A stretch of DNA of 24,497 nucleotides from Bacteroidota bacterium (lineage in GTDB: Bacteria; Bacteroidota; Bacteroidia; Bacteroidales; GCA-2748055): NCBI GenBank assembly GCA_024244665.1, contig JAAEOI010000235.1:1-24497 (forward strand), read 5' to 3'. Made by a program: the position numbers and the translations under genes. The notes beneath the pieces were generated by a model that worked only from the letters and a program-made list of their open reading frames with translations, ran no database searches and had not been told where the DNA came from. Shown here in pieces: positions 15,600-23,503 of this stretch (the first letter of the stretch is position 1; every line of letters begins with the position of its first letter).

Positions 15600-17517
15600 A
15601 GATTTTTTACTGAAACTGGCCCAGGGCGTTGATCCTGATCTTTCGAAAGAGGAGGCAGAACTGCTCTCCTTGCTGAACAGGAAGCGGATTATAAAGCCGC
15701 TGGTAATGGTCAACAGTTCTATTTCAGGAGTCGTGGCCGGAGCAAATGAGACTACTGAGGCCATTGAACAGTATGTGGCTGAACGCTCACTGGATATCGA
15801 ACTTTGCGAATCGGGGAGCATCGGGCTCAGCTCGGAAGAACCTGTAGTCTCCATTCAGATGCCCGGAAAGACACGTGTATTTTTCAGAAGGGTGACAGCC
15901 GACCAGGTTCACTCACTGCTGGATGACATTTTCCACCATGTGATTCCGGAAAAAATGCTGATCGGACAGCTCCGCCGGGAGGGGCAGGAGTCATGGAAGG
16001 AGGTTCCCTTCCTGGATGAGATCCCATTTTTCTCCCTTCAGAGCAGGGTTGTCCTTGAAGATTGCGGAATCATCGATCCCTTCTCCTTTGCCGAATATGT
16101 GGCCAGGGGCGGGTACAGAGCCTTCCTGGAGACCATCAGGAGACATACCTTTACAGAGGTATGCAACCTGGTAATCAGCAGCGGACTGAGGGGTCGGTCG
16201 GGCGGTGGCTATCCCACCGGCGAGAAGTGGAAATCGGCCTTTGAGACCTCATCCGACCAGAAATACCTCATATGTAATGCCGAGGAGAGTGACCCGGGTG
16301 CTTTCATGGACCGGACCCTTATGGAGGGGAACCCCTTTCAGTTGCTGGAAGGGATATCTATTGCCTCCTATGCCATTGGTTCAAACAGGGCCTATATCTA
16401 TATACGAAGCGAGTACAAGGATGCCATTGGGCGCATCAACAACGCCATTGGTGAATTGCGCAAGGTTGGACTGCTGGGAGATAACATACTTGACAGTGGG
16501 TACAATCTCCAGATATCACTCCGAAAAGGCCCTGGTGCATTTGTTTGCGGAGAGGAAACTGCCCTGATTGCCAGCCTTGAAGGCAGGCGGGGGATGCCCT
16601 CATCCAAGCCGCCCTTTCCTTCCCGTTCAGGTTACCTGGGGCGCCCTACAGTGGTCAATAACGTGGAGACCCTCGCCAACCTTCCGGCGATTATCAACAA
16701 GGGTCCGGATTGGTTCAGGAAGATCGGGTTGCCCGGGTGTTCCGGTACCAAGATATTCAGCATATCGGGGCGTGCCCGTATTTCGGGGCTCGTGGAGGTG
16801 CCTATGGGTACCACCTTTGATACCATTGTCAATGAGATAATCGGCGGCGTGGATAAGGGCCGCGAATTGAAGGCCATTCATGTGGGTGGCCCCACCGGCT
16901 GTATGGTTCCCCCCCCCCTCCTGGATATACCCGTCTCCTATGAAAACCTGAAAGAGGTTGGGCTGGTCATGGGATCGGGAGGAGTGCTTGTGATGGACGA
17001 CAAAACCTGCATGGTCAATACAGTGAGTTATTTCATGGATTATGTGGACAAACAGAGCTGTGGCAAGTGTATCCCCTGCAGAGAGGGAACACGCCGGATG
17101 GCTGAGATCCTGGGCGGGATTACCCGAAAGCCGGCCGATGGGGAGGGGCAGACTACCCTGGAGCGTTTCAAGGGGGTGATGCAGCTGGAGAACCTGGCTA
17201 TAGTGATGAAAGACACCTCCCTTTGCGGACTCGGACAGAATGCCCCCAGCCCGTTGGTCAGCACCCTGAAGTATTTCAGGAAAGAGTTTGAAGAACATAT
17301 TTTCGACCGGAAGTGCTCATCAAATACCTGCAGCGAACTGAGAAGCTGGTTCATTGATGTGGATATGTGCACCGGTTGCTCCATCTGTGCCAAAAGGTGC
17401 CCGGCCGAAGCAATTATCGGCACCCCCACACATCCCTATTTTGTTGTGCAGGAGAAGTGTATTGGCTGTGGGATCTGTTACGAGGTATGTAAGTTCACTG
17501 CAGTCTATTTTAAATAG
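15586..17517 (+). CDS. hydB: HydB, NuoF-like flavin/Fe-S subunit with a cysteine-less N-terminal domain
   Basis: Protein of 643 aa, normal for HydB of bifurcating [FeFe]-hydrogenases. Residues about 35-120 form a thioredoxin-like domain, still recognisable (KPLVMVNSSISGVVAGANE ... EPVVSIQ ... RRVTADQVHSLLD). It has lost the [2Fe-2S] ligands: serine or valine stands where CxxxxC is expected, and only C74 remains. The NuoF core follows with FMN and NADH motifs (GLRGRSGGGYPTGEKW at 200-215, GPGAFVCGEETALIASLEGR at 315-333). A [4Fe-4S] site is formed by C492, C495, C498 (SCGKCIPCREGTRR) and C547. C577/C582 with H571 fit the metal-binding linker of HydB proteins. Two C-terminal [4Fe-4S] motifs lie at C595-C605 and C625-C635. 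It is the expected site of NAD(H) oxidoreduction and flavin-based electron bifurcation. The start lies within hydC (14-nt overlap). Confidence 0.95.
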   Translation: MLPDRDFLLKLAQGVDPDLSKEEAELLSLLNRKRIIKPLVMVNSSISGVVAGANETTEAIEQYVAERSLDIELCESGSIGLSSEEPVVSIQMPGKTRVFFRRVTADQVHSLLDDIFHHVIPEKMLIGQLRREGQESWKEVPFLDEIPFFSLQSRVVLEDCGIIDPFSFAEYVARGGYRAFLETIRRHTFTEVCNLVISSGLRGRSGGGYPTGEKWKSAFETSSDQKYLICNAEESDPGAFMDRTLMEGNPFQLLEGISIASYAIGSNRAYIYIRSEYKDAIGRINNAIGELRKVGLLGDNILDSGYNLQISLRKGPGAFVCGEETALIASLEGRRGMPSSKPPFPSRSGYLGRPTVVNNVETLANLPAIINKGPDWFRKIGLPGCSGTKIFSISGRARISGLVEVPMGTTFDTIVNEIIGGVDKGRELKAIHVGGPTGCMVPPPLLDIPVSYENLKEVGLVMGSGGVLVMDDKTCMVNTVSYFMDYVDKQSCGKCIPCREGTRRMAEILGGITRKPADGEGQTTLERFKGVMQLENLAIVMKDTSLCGLGQNAPSPLVSTLKYFRKEFEEHIFDRKCSSNTCSELRSWFIDVDMCTGCSICAKRCPAEAIIGTPTHPYFVVQEKCIGCGICYEVCKFTAVYFK

Positions 17518-17523
17518 GAGGAG
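17516..17523 (+). promoter_or_regulatory. Ribosome binding site deciding the hydA start
   Basis: AGGAGGAG overlaps the hydB stop codon and ends just before the ATG at 17525. Strong Shine-Dalgarno sequences are uncommon in this window. This one supports 17525 rather than the in-frame codon at 17354, which lies inside hydB. The spacing is short. Confidence 0.6.
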
Positions 17524-17524
17524 C

Positions 17525-19249
17525 ATGGCGATCACTTTAGAGGTAAATGGCAGGACAATCGAAGCGGAGAAGGGGGAAACCATACTCTCAGCTCTCAACC
17601 GCAACGGCTTGCATGTGCCCACCATATGCAGCATGAAGGATTTTACTCCAACCGGCGCCTGCCGAATGTGCGTGGTTGAGGTGGAGGGCCGGGAGAACCT
17701 GGTACCCTCCTGTTCCTTCCCCATAGATGGCCCCCTGAAGATCAGCACCCATTCATCCAGGGTTCTCAGAGCCAGGAAGACGAATGTGGAATTATTGCTG
17801 GCCAACCATCCTGACGACTGCCTTTATTGTGAACGGAACGGTTCCTGTGAGCTGCAATCACTCGCCGAGGACCTTAACATCAGGGAGCGGCGCATATCCG
17901 GGAAAAAGAGCCCCTATAAAATTGACCGTTCCAGTCCGGCGATCATCAGGGACCCGGCAAAATGCATCCTTTGCGGCAGGTGTGTCCGGATCTGCGAAGA
18001 GCTGATGGCAACTTCGGCCCTCGATTTTGCCCACCGGGGCAATGAATTGCGTATCTCTACCACCCTCGCAAAACCATTGAACTTTTCCAATTGCACCGCC
18101 TGCGGACAGTGCCTGGTTGCCTGTCCTACCGGAGCCCTCATCGAGCATGTGCAGTTCCCCGAATTGGACCTCCACCTGAACTCGCCTGCACACTTTGTGG
18201 TTGCGCAGTACAGTCCGGCCGTCGCCGTTTCGGTAGCCGAGATGCTGGGTTTTAAAACTGGAACTGATATGAGCGGGATCATTCATGCAGTACTGCTCAG
18301 GTATGGATTTGACCATGTGGTGGAGACCTCCCTGGGGGCCGATGTGATGATCATGGAACAGGCAGCTATTTTCCATGAGCGCAGAAGACTAGGCATTACT
18401 CTTCCCCTGATCACCAGTTCATGCCCGGCCTGGGTTCAGTACATGGAACAGTATTTCCCACAGCTGCTCCCGGCTCTTTCACCTTTGAAATCCCCTCAGC
18501 AGCTTACCGGCAGCCTGATCAGGGAGTGGCTCCCGGATGTGATCGGTTCGGGTGGGAAAGAGATTGTTTCGGTGGCGATCTCCTCCTGCACCGCTGCCAA
18601 GAGTGAGGCACGCCGGGTTGAGATGACCCGTTCGGGGATCCCTGTAATCGATTATGTGATTACCACCCGTGAATTGGCAAGACTGATCAGGCTGAGCGGA
18701 CTGGACCTGGATCACCTGGAGGTGTTAGCACCCGGCTCTTCCTTCAGCGCAACCGGCACAGCGGGGAACCTGACCGGCGTAGCCGGAGGTGAGGTGGAAG
18801 CGACCTGGCGTACACTCCACCAGCAGCTGTCGGGAAAGGATATGCTGCCCTCCAAACTGCACCGTTTCAGAATCAATAAATCCTTCAGGGAGATGACCGT
18901 TAAGGCAGGAAAGCATGAGGTCCGGATTGCCTCGGTAAGCGGACTGACCAATGCGGTTGAACTGATCAAAGAAATCATGGCGGGGAAGAGGCAGATCGAC
19001 CTGCTGGAAGTGATGGCATGCCCCGCCGGCTGTACCAACGGGGGAGGGCAACCCCTTCCTGCGAACGACCACCTTGTCAGGACCCGCTCAAAGTCAGTTT
19101 ATGACATGGATAACAGTGCAGTGATCCAGGGTGCCCACCAGAATCCGGTGGTAAAAAGGATCTATGAAGAGCTGTTGGGGGAGCCTGGAAGCGACAGGAG
19201 TCGTGACCTGCTCTATACAACTTTTACCTTGCGTGAAGTGCTTTTGTAG
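17525..19249 (+). CDS. hydA: HydA-like [FeFe]-hydrogenase catalytic subunit with atypical active-site surroundings
   Basis: Protein of 574 aa. The N-terminal electron relay is intact: [2Fe-2S] at C35, C46, C49, C63; His-ligated [4Fe-4S] at H95, C99, C102, C108; two [4Fe-4S] motifs at C147-C157 and C190-C200. The H-cluster domain spans about 222-515, followed by a small-subunit-like tail. All four H-cluster ligands are present: C300 (TSSCPAW), C355 (SSCTAAKSE), C499 and C503 (EVMACPAGCTNGGGQP). Against the numbering of C. pasteurianum CpI as I recall it, the proton-transfer residues are changed (Q279, I282 and S299 for E, E, C; S319 kept), as are second-sphere residues (S353, S354, A358 and T417 for M, P, K, F). 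Q325 and M497 remain. It was probably H2-forming or H2-oxidising with NAD(H) and ferredoxin through HydBC, but activity may be altered. Its stop abuts the next start. Confidence 0.9.
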   Translation: MAITLEVNGRTIEAEKGETILSALNRNGLHVPTICSMKDFTPTGACRMCVVEVEGRENLVPSCSFPIDGPLKISTHSSRVLRARKTNVELLLANHPDDCLYCERNGSCELQSLAEDLNIRERRISGKKSPYKIDRSSPAIIRDPAKCILCGRCVRICEELMATSALDFAHRGNELRISTTLAKPLNFSNCTACGQCLVACPTGALIEHVQFPELDLHLNSPAHFVVAQYSPAVAVSVAEMLGFKTGTDMSGIIHAVLLRYGFDHVVETSLGADVMIMEQAAIFHERRRLGITLPLITSSCPAWVQYMEQYFPQLLPALSPLKSPQQLTGSLIREWLPDVIGSGGKEIVSVAISSCTAAKSEARRVEMTRSGIPVIDYVITTRELARLIRLSGLDLDHLEVLAPGSSFSATGTAGNLTGVAGGEVEATWRTLHQQLSGKDMLPSKLHRFRINKSFREMTVKAGKHEVRIASVSGLTNAVELIKEIMAGKRQIDLLEVMACPAGCTNGGGQPLPANDHLVRTRSKSVYDMDNSAVIQGAHQNPVVKRIYEELLGEPGSDRSRDLLYTTFTLREVLL

Positions 19250-21229
19250 ATGAAAATAGGAGAAAAGAGAAACCTGGTTTATACGGTAAAGGATCTCTGC
19301 AGGGTGTGCTATACCTGTGTGAGGGAGTGCCCGGTCAAAGCAATCCGCATCATTGACGGTCAGGCCGAAGTATTGGCCGACCGCTGTATAGCATGCGGGA
19401 ATTGCACCATCGTGTGCAAACAGGGGGCTAAAGTCTATTTGCGTTCTATCGATCACGTCAGCCAGTTGTTCCAGTCAGAAAGCCCGGTGTTCGCAATGCT
19501 TGCCCCCAGTTTTATTGCTGAATTTGCAGAGGCTGAGCAGCCCGGGCTGTTTGTGGGGATGTTAAAGAAGATTGGATTTAAAGAAGTTCTTGAAGTGGGA
19601 ATGGGTGCCGACCTGGTGGCCCGTGAGTATGAAGAGCGTATCAATCATAACCCGGGCACAGGCCAGATCAATTCTGACTGTCCCGCAATTGTCTCTTTCG
19701 TGGAGAAGTACCACCCCGGCCTGGTCGGATCACTTACCCCGGTGGTCTCACCCATGGTAGCTACGGCACGTTTTATACGGCTTACCTACGGTGAGGAACC
19801 CAGGCTGGTATTCATCGGGCCCTGTATTGCCAAGAAAGATGAATCGGACGAGGTGGATGCTGTGATCACATTTGCTGAGCTAAGGCAGATGTTTACGACC
19901 AGGAGGATCAGGCCCTCAAATGTTGAAGAGTCTGAATTTACAGCTCCGCTTGCCATGAAGGGTGCCGGCTTTCCCGTGAGCCGTGGCTTACTGCAGTCCC
20001 TCAGCCTTGAGGGTATCCACGTGGATAAGCGGGTTATTGTTGCTGAGGGGCGTGTCCATTTTCAGGATGCGATCCGTGAGTATGCCGACGGGCACCTGGG
20101 TTCCATGCAGCTGGAGCTGCTCTGCTGTGAGGGTTGCATCATGGGTCCCGGTACCTCACCAGGGGGAAAAAAGTTTGTCCGCCGCAAAAAAGTTCTCAAC
20201 TACCTGCACGACCGGTTGGAGGGAAGAGAGGGACAGAAGCGGCATGAAGTCCCGGAAGGCCTTGACCTGAGTCGCAGATTTGATCAGGACGATCAGCGCA
20301 TTGTGAACCCGTCTGATGATGATATAGCCAAGGTGCTCCATCTCATGGGAAAATTTTCCCGGCAGGATCACCTCGATTGCGGTGCCTGTGGTTATGATAC
20401 CTGCCTGAGTCACGCCAGGGCAATTACTCAGGGACTGGCCGAGGTGGAGATGTGCCTTCCCTATTCCATCGATCAATTGCACCAGACCATCAACAAACTG
20501 GCCGACTCAAAACATAAGCTGAACTCGGTGGAGCAGGCGCTGAAGCAGAGTGAAAAGCTGGCCCATATGGGACAGCTTTCAGCGGGTATTGCCCATGAAC
20601 TGAACAACCCGTTGGGTGTGGTGATCATGTACAGCAATATGCTGCTTGATGATTGCGGAGAGGATATGCAGCTGAATGAGGACCTGCAACTGATTGTTGA
20701 ACAGGCCGGGCGTTGCAAATCGATCGTGGGAGGGTTGCTGAACTTTGCCCGTAAAAACCAGGTGAAATACAGCCGGACCGATTTGCTGGAATTGATGAGG
20801 ATCAGTGCATCATCTGTTATCTTCCCGGAAAATGTTACCTATGCGGTGAACAACGAGCTTTCAAATGCCTATGCCGAGATCGACCAGGAGCAAATGGTGC
20901 AGGTGATCACCAACCTCCTGAATAACGGGGTTGAGGCAATGCCAAACGGGGGAGCCATCACCACAAGCCTCTCTGATAGTCACGACTGGGTAATCATAAG
21001 CATCAGTGATGAGGGGACCGGGATTGATGCGGGTGACCTGGAGAAGGTGTTCGAACCCTTTTATACAACCAAGGGAATCGGAAAGGGAACCGGACTCGGA
21101 CTGGCCACCACCTACGGTGTGGTAAAGATGCACAGGGGTCAGATCGATGTGAAGTCGAACAACAAAGCGGACCTGGGTCCGACGGGGACTAAATTTGTCA
21201 TCAAGCTACCTCGAAAAAGAGAATTGTAA
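19250..21229 (+). CDS. hydS: HydS-type sensory [FeFe]-hydrogenase fused to a histidine kinase
   Basis: Probable H2 or redox sensor kinase of 659 aa, cytoplasmic, with no membrane segment. In order: two [4Fe-4S] ferredoxin motifs (C17-C27, C46-C56); an H-cluster domain (about 78-325) with C144 (NSDCPAIVSF), C192 (GPCIAKKDE), C292 and C296 (LLCCEGCIMGPGTSPGG); an extra [4Fe-4S] motif (C377, C380, C385, C402); a coiled coil; then HisKA and ATPase domains with H449 (GIAHELNNPLGV), N555/N558 (ITNLLNNGVEAM), DEGTG (587-591) and GKGTGLGLAT (611-620). The first cysteine of the usual TSCCP is aspartate (D143), as expected for group C sensory enzymes, which are not adapted for fast turnover. No PAS domain is evident. 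It begins immediately after the hydA stop (TAGATG), and two receiver proteins follow, so signalling within this operon is likely. Confidence 0.93.
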   Translation: MKIGEKRNLVYTVKDLCRVCYTCVRECPVKAIRIIDGQAEVLADRCIACGNCTIVCKQGAKVYLRSIDHVSQLFQSESPVFAMLAPSFIAEFAEAEQPGLFVGMLKKIGFKEVLEVGMGADLVAREYEERINHNPGTGQINSDCPAIVSFVEKYHPGLVGSLTPVVSPMVATARFIRLTYGEEPRLVFIGPCIAKKDESDEVDAVITFAELRQMFTTRRIRPSNVEESEFTAPLAMKGAGFPVSRGLLQSLSLEGIHVDKRVIVAEGRVHFQDAIREYADGHLGSMQLELLCCEGCIMGPGTSPGGKKFVRRKKVLNYLHDRLEGREGQKRHEVPEGLDLSRRFDQDDQRIVNPSDDDIAKVLHLMGKFSRQDHLDCGACGYDTCLSHARAITQGLAEVEMCLPYSIDQLHQTINKLADSKHKLNSVEQALKQSEKLAHMGQLSAGIAHELNNPLGVVIMYSNMLLDDCGEDMQLNEDLQLIVEQAGRCKSIVGGLLNFARKNQVKYSRTDLLELMRISASSVIFPENVTYAVNNELSNAYAEIDQEQMVQVITNLLNNGVEAMPNGGAITTSLSDSHDWVIISISDEGTGIDAGDLEKVFEPFYTTKGIGKGTGLGLATTYGVVKMHRGQIDVKSNNKADLGPTGTKFVIKLPRKREL

Positions 21230-21273
21230 AAGGGTAATTAGGTAAGTGGGTACGGTCGTAAAAGAGAGATGAT

Positions 21274-21666
21274 ATGGATAAAGTTAAGAAGAAGATTTTG
21301 TTGGCGGATGATGATCCGGACCAGATATTCCAGGTGAGCCACCATTTGAAAAAGTGGGGCTATGACGTTGTTGCGGTGGAGTCGCGTGAGGAGGCTGAAC
21401 GTTACCTGGAGAGTGAGTGCCCCGACCTGGCCATTCTTGACCTGATGATGGAGGAGGAGGACAGTGGTTTTATCCTGGCTTACCGGATTAAACAGTGCTG
21501 TTCGGAGGTGCCGGTTATTATAGCCACTGCTGTAACTGCAGAGAGGGGTATCAGTTTTGATATCAACTCCCCGGAATATAAGGCATGGATCAAGGCGGAT
21601 CACTACCTGGAAAAGGGATACAGGATGGAAGAGCTGGAAATTATAATCAAGGGTTTATTGAAATAG
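21274..21666 (+). CDS. Single-domain response regulator of the hydrogenase sensor cascade
   Basis: CheY-like receiver of 130 aa without an output domain. The acidic pocket is D12-D14 (LLADDDPDQIF), the phospho-acceptor is D56 (LAILDLMMEEEDSGF), the switch threonine is T85 (IIATAV) and the lysine is K114 (HYLEKGY), where the usual KP is KG. An insertion-like segment before the lysine (SPEYKAWIKADH) is longer than in a minimal CheY; I associate it with receivers beside sensory hydrogenases. It lies 44 nt after the HydS kinase gene and 1 nt before the receiver-kinase hybrid, so it probably carries phosphate between these two kinases. It has no DNA-binding region, so it cannot control transcription directly. 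Confidence 0.9.
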   Translation: MDKVKKKILLADDDPDQIFQVSHHLKKWGYDVVAVESREEAERYLESECPDLAILDLMMEEEDSGFILAYRIKQCCSEVPVIIATAVTAERGISFDINSPEYKAWIKADHYLEKGYRMEELEIIIKGLLK

Positions 21667-21667
21667 C

Positions 21668-22789
21668 ATGGAGAAATTGTCTGTCATGGTGGTGGATGAT
21701 GAGCCTGGCATCCGGTCCGGGGTCAAACGGATCCTTTCGGCTCATACCGTCAGTTTTCCATTTATGGATGACGATTACGGGTTCGACTGCAGGGAAGCTT
21801 CAACCGGGGAAGAGGCACTGGAGATGATTGAGGCCGATCCGCCCGATATCCTGCTTCTGGATAACAAATTGCCGGGTATTACCGGTATGGAGGTGCTGGA
21901 GATCATTCAGCAGCAGAAAATGGACATTATCGTTGCAATGATTACCTCCTACGCCTCCCTGGAGGTAGCTGCCAAAGCAACCGACGACGGTGCCCGGGAT
22001 TTCATTCCGAAACCCTTTACCCCTTCCGAACTGAAGGCCAGTGTCGACCTGATTACCAAGCAGTTTTTTCTCAAACGGATTACCCGGACCATGAAGGAAG
22101 AGGGCAAGAAGATCCGTTACCAGTTCCTTTCAGTACTGAGTCATGAACTGAAATCGCCCTTAAACGCGCTGGAGGGATACCTGGAGATGATGAAGGATCG
22201 CGAACTGGGTGGGAGCCTGGAGGATTATGACCAGGTGCTGGAGCGCTCACTGCAGAGGGTGGAGGGGATGCGCTCACTGATCATGGATCTGCTGGACTTC
22301 ACAAAGATAAGGCTTGAGCGGAGAGAGGAAAAAATTGAGAACATCAACCTGGAAGAGAGTGCCGACCTGGCAATTTCAACCATCAAACCGCTGGCTATCC
22401 AGCGGAACATATCCGTCTCTTCTGAAGTCGGGGAGAACCTTTTTTTTGAAGCCGATCCGTCCGACCTGGATATTATGCTGAACAATCTTCTCTCCAATGC
22501 GGTGAAATACAACCGGGATGGAGGGTCGGTGGAGCTGCTGCTTCTCAAAGATCGAGGAAAAATGGAGATCATTGTGCGGGATACCGGATTCGGCATGAAT
22601 GAGCAGGAGGTAAGCCAGCTTTTCAAAGAGTTTGTCCGCATAAAAAACAAGCGGACTAAGGGGATCACAGGATCCGGGCTGGGGCTCTCTATTGTCCACA
22701 AAATCGCTGAGCTGTATGGCGGGCACATCCAGGTGAAAAGCGAGCCCGACAGGGGGAGTGAGTTCAGGGTTATCCTGCCCGTTCAGTAA
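21668..22789 (+). CDS. Receiver-histidine kinase hybrid protein
   Basis: Soluble protein of 373 aa with an N-terminal receiver followed by a kinase core. Receiver residues are D10/D11 (VMVVDDEPGI), D65 (ILLLDNKLPGITG) and K115 (DFIPKPF). A short coiled linker leads to HisKA with H159 (FLSVLSHELKSPLNALEGY). The ATPase domain carries the N box (LNNLLSNAVKYN, about 271-282), G1 (DTGFGM, 305-310) and G2 (GSGLGLSI, 335-342). It has neither a membrane segment nor a sensor domain, so its input must be phosphorylation of the receiver, presumably by HydS directly or through the preceding receiver protein. It begins 1 nt after that gene. No DNA-binding output regulator follows in the operon, so its final target is unknown. 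Confidence 0.92.
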   Translation: MEKLSVMVVDDEPGIRSGVKRILSAHTVSFPFMDDDYGFDCREASTGEEALEMIEADPPDILLLDNKLPGITGMEVLEIIQQQKMDIIVAMITSYASLEVAAKATDDGARDFIPKPFTPSELKASVDLITKQFFLKRITRTMKEEGKKIRYQFLSVLSHELKSPLNALEGYLEMMKDRELGGSLEDYDQVLERSLQRVEGMRSLIMDLLDFTKIRLERREEKIENINLEESADLAISTIKPLAIQRNISVSSEVGENLFFEADPSDLDIMLNNLLSNAVKYNRDGGSVELLLLKDRGKMEIIVRDTGFGMNEQEVSQLFKEFVRIKNKRTKGITGSGLGLSIVHKIAELYGGHIQVKSEPDRGSEFRVILPVQ

Positions 22790-22804
22790 GTGATCTTTAT
22801 CACA
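22789..22804. promoter_or_regulatory. Inverted repeat upstream of rex (second Rex-like or Crp/Fnr-like operator)
   Basis: AGTGATCTTTATCACA starts on the last base of the preceding stop codon and contains the perfect repeat GTGAT-N4-ATCAC. With one more base on each side it resembles a Rex site (GTGA-N6-TCACAA half-sites) with two mismatches. It equally fits the Crp/Fnr pattern TGTGA-N6-TCACA with one mismatch. It lies 18 nt upstream of the stronger Rex-like site. Confidence 0.45.
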
Positions 22805-22822
22805 AGATTTGCTGATGCGCAA

Positions 22823-22840
22823 TTGTGATTTATTTAACAA
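22823..22840. promoter_or_regulatory. Candidate Rex operator controlling rex
   Basis: TTGTGATTTATTTAACAA fits the Rex consensus: half-sites TTGTGA and TAACAA separated by 6 nt, both known half-site variants. It lies 38 nt upstream of the rex start and just upstream of a weak -7-like box, the expected place for negative autoregulation. The adjacent gene encodes Rex, which makes this the best-supported regulatory site in the window. Confidence 0.7.
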
Positions 22841-22848
22841 TAATTTCG

Positions 22849-22856
22849 TAGTATTG
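22849..22856 (+). promoter_or_regulatory. Weak candidate -7 box for rex
   Basis: TAGTATTG differs at one position from the Bacteroidota -7 consensus TAnnTTTG. TTG of the Rex-like site (22823-22825) could act as the -33 box at slightly long spacing (23 nt). If real, rex has an internal promoter within the hydrogenase operon, overlapped by its own operator. Confidence 0.3.
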
Positions 22857-22878
22857 CAAATACAATAATCAGATCAGG

Positions 22879-23502
22879 ATGATGCTTCCCGAAAGAACAG
22901 TCGAGAGACTAAGCGAATACCGCAGATCCCTTTTGCAATGCCTTGAAGAGGGTAAAACCCATATCTTCTCGCACCAGCTTGCGGAACTGCACCACAATAC
23001 AGCTGTACAGGTCAGGCGTGATATAATGTTCATTGGTTATAGCAGTATGCAGCGCAAAGGGTACGATGTGAGGGATCTGATCAATGTAATCGGGGATATT
23101 CTCGATTCGGACAAAGGGATCAATGTGGCAGTTGTGGGTATCGGTAACCTGGGCAGGGCGGTCACCACATATTTCGTGGGAAAACGATCCAAACTCAACA
23201 TCATTGCCACTTTCGATGTGGACCATACAAAGATTGACAGGGTAATCTCAGGGGTCAAGTGTTACCCCCTCAACCGGCTAAAGGAGATTGTTGAATCACA
23301 ACAGATTTCCGTTGCCATCATGACCGTTCCGGCCAATTCGGCCAGTGAGGTGACCGGGCAGCTTGTGGAAGCCGGGATTAAAGGGATCATGAATTTTACC
23401 ACGGTACCCCTTAATGTGCCGGATGATTGCTACCTGGAGGAGTATGATATGATCACTTCCATTGAGAAGGTGGCCTACTTTGTGAAAACAGCCAGGTCCT
23501 GA
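22879..23502 (+). CDS. rex: Redox-sensing transcriptional repressor Rex
   Basis: NADH/NAD+-sensing repressor of 207 aa, the normal length for the family. The N-terminal winged-helix DNA-binding domain (about 1-75) includes SHQLAELHHNTAVQVRRDIMF and the GYDV segment (61-64). The C-terminal Rossmann domain (about 80-207) has the NAD-binding motif VAVVGIGNLGRAV (GxGxxG at 87-92). The FDVDH segment marks the end of the second strand, where an acidic residue contacts the nucleotide ribose. Rex usually represses fermentation, hydrogenase and respiratory genes until NADH rises. It lies 89 nt after the receiver-kinase hybrid, with two candidate operators in the gap, and 1 nt before the RibF-like gene. 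It probably controls this locus through the site at 15074-15091 and itself through 22823-22840. Two consecutive ATGs make the exact start uncertain by one codon. Confidence 0.95.
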   Translation: MMLPERTVERLSEYRRSLLQCLEEGKTHIFSHQLAELHHNTAVQVRRDIMFIGYSSMQRKGYDVRDLINVIGDILDSDKGINVAVVGIGNLGRAVTTYFVGKRSKLNIIATFDVDHTKIDRVISGVKCYPLNRLKEIVESQQISVAIMTVPANSASEVTGQLVEAGIKGIMNFTTVPLNVPDDCYLEEYDMITSIEKVAYFVKTARS

Positions 23503-23503
23503 C

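Noticed and set aside
16627..17298. Open frame of 223 codons on the minus strand
   Set aside because: It lies opposite the conserved NuoF core of hydB. No family resemblance was seen.
17354..17524. Upstream start for hydA at 17354
   Set aside because: It would add 57 residues encoded inside the hydB ferredoxin domain. A ribosome binding site and a normal [2Fe-2S] domain start support 17525.
19250..21229. The HydS-kinase as a second catalytic hydrogenase
   Set aside because: The L1 motif is SDCP rather than SCCP, and the protein is fused to a complete histidine kinase core, both typical of sensory enzymes.
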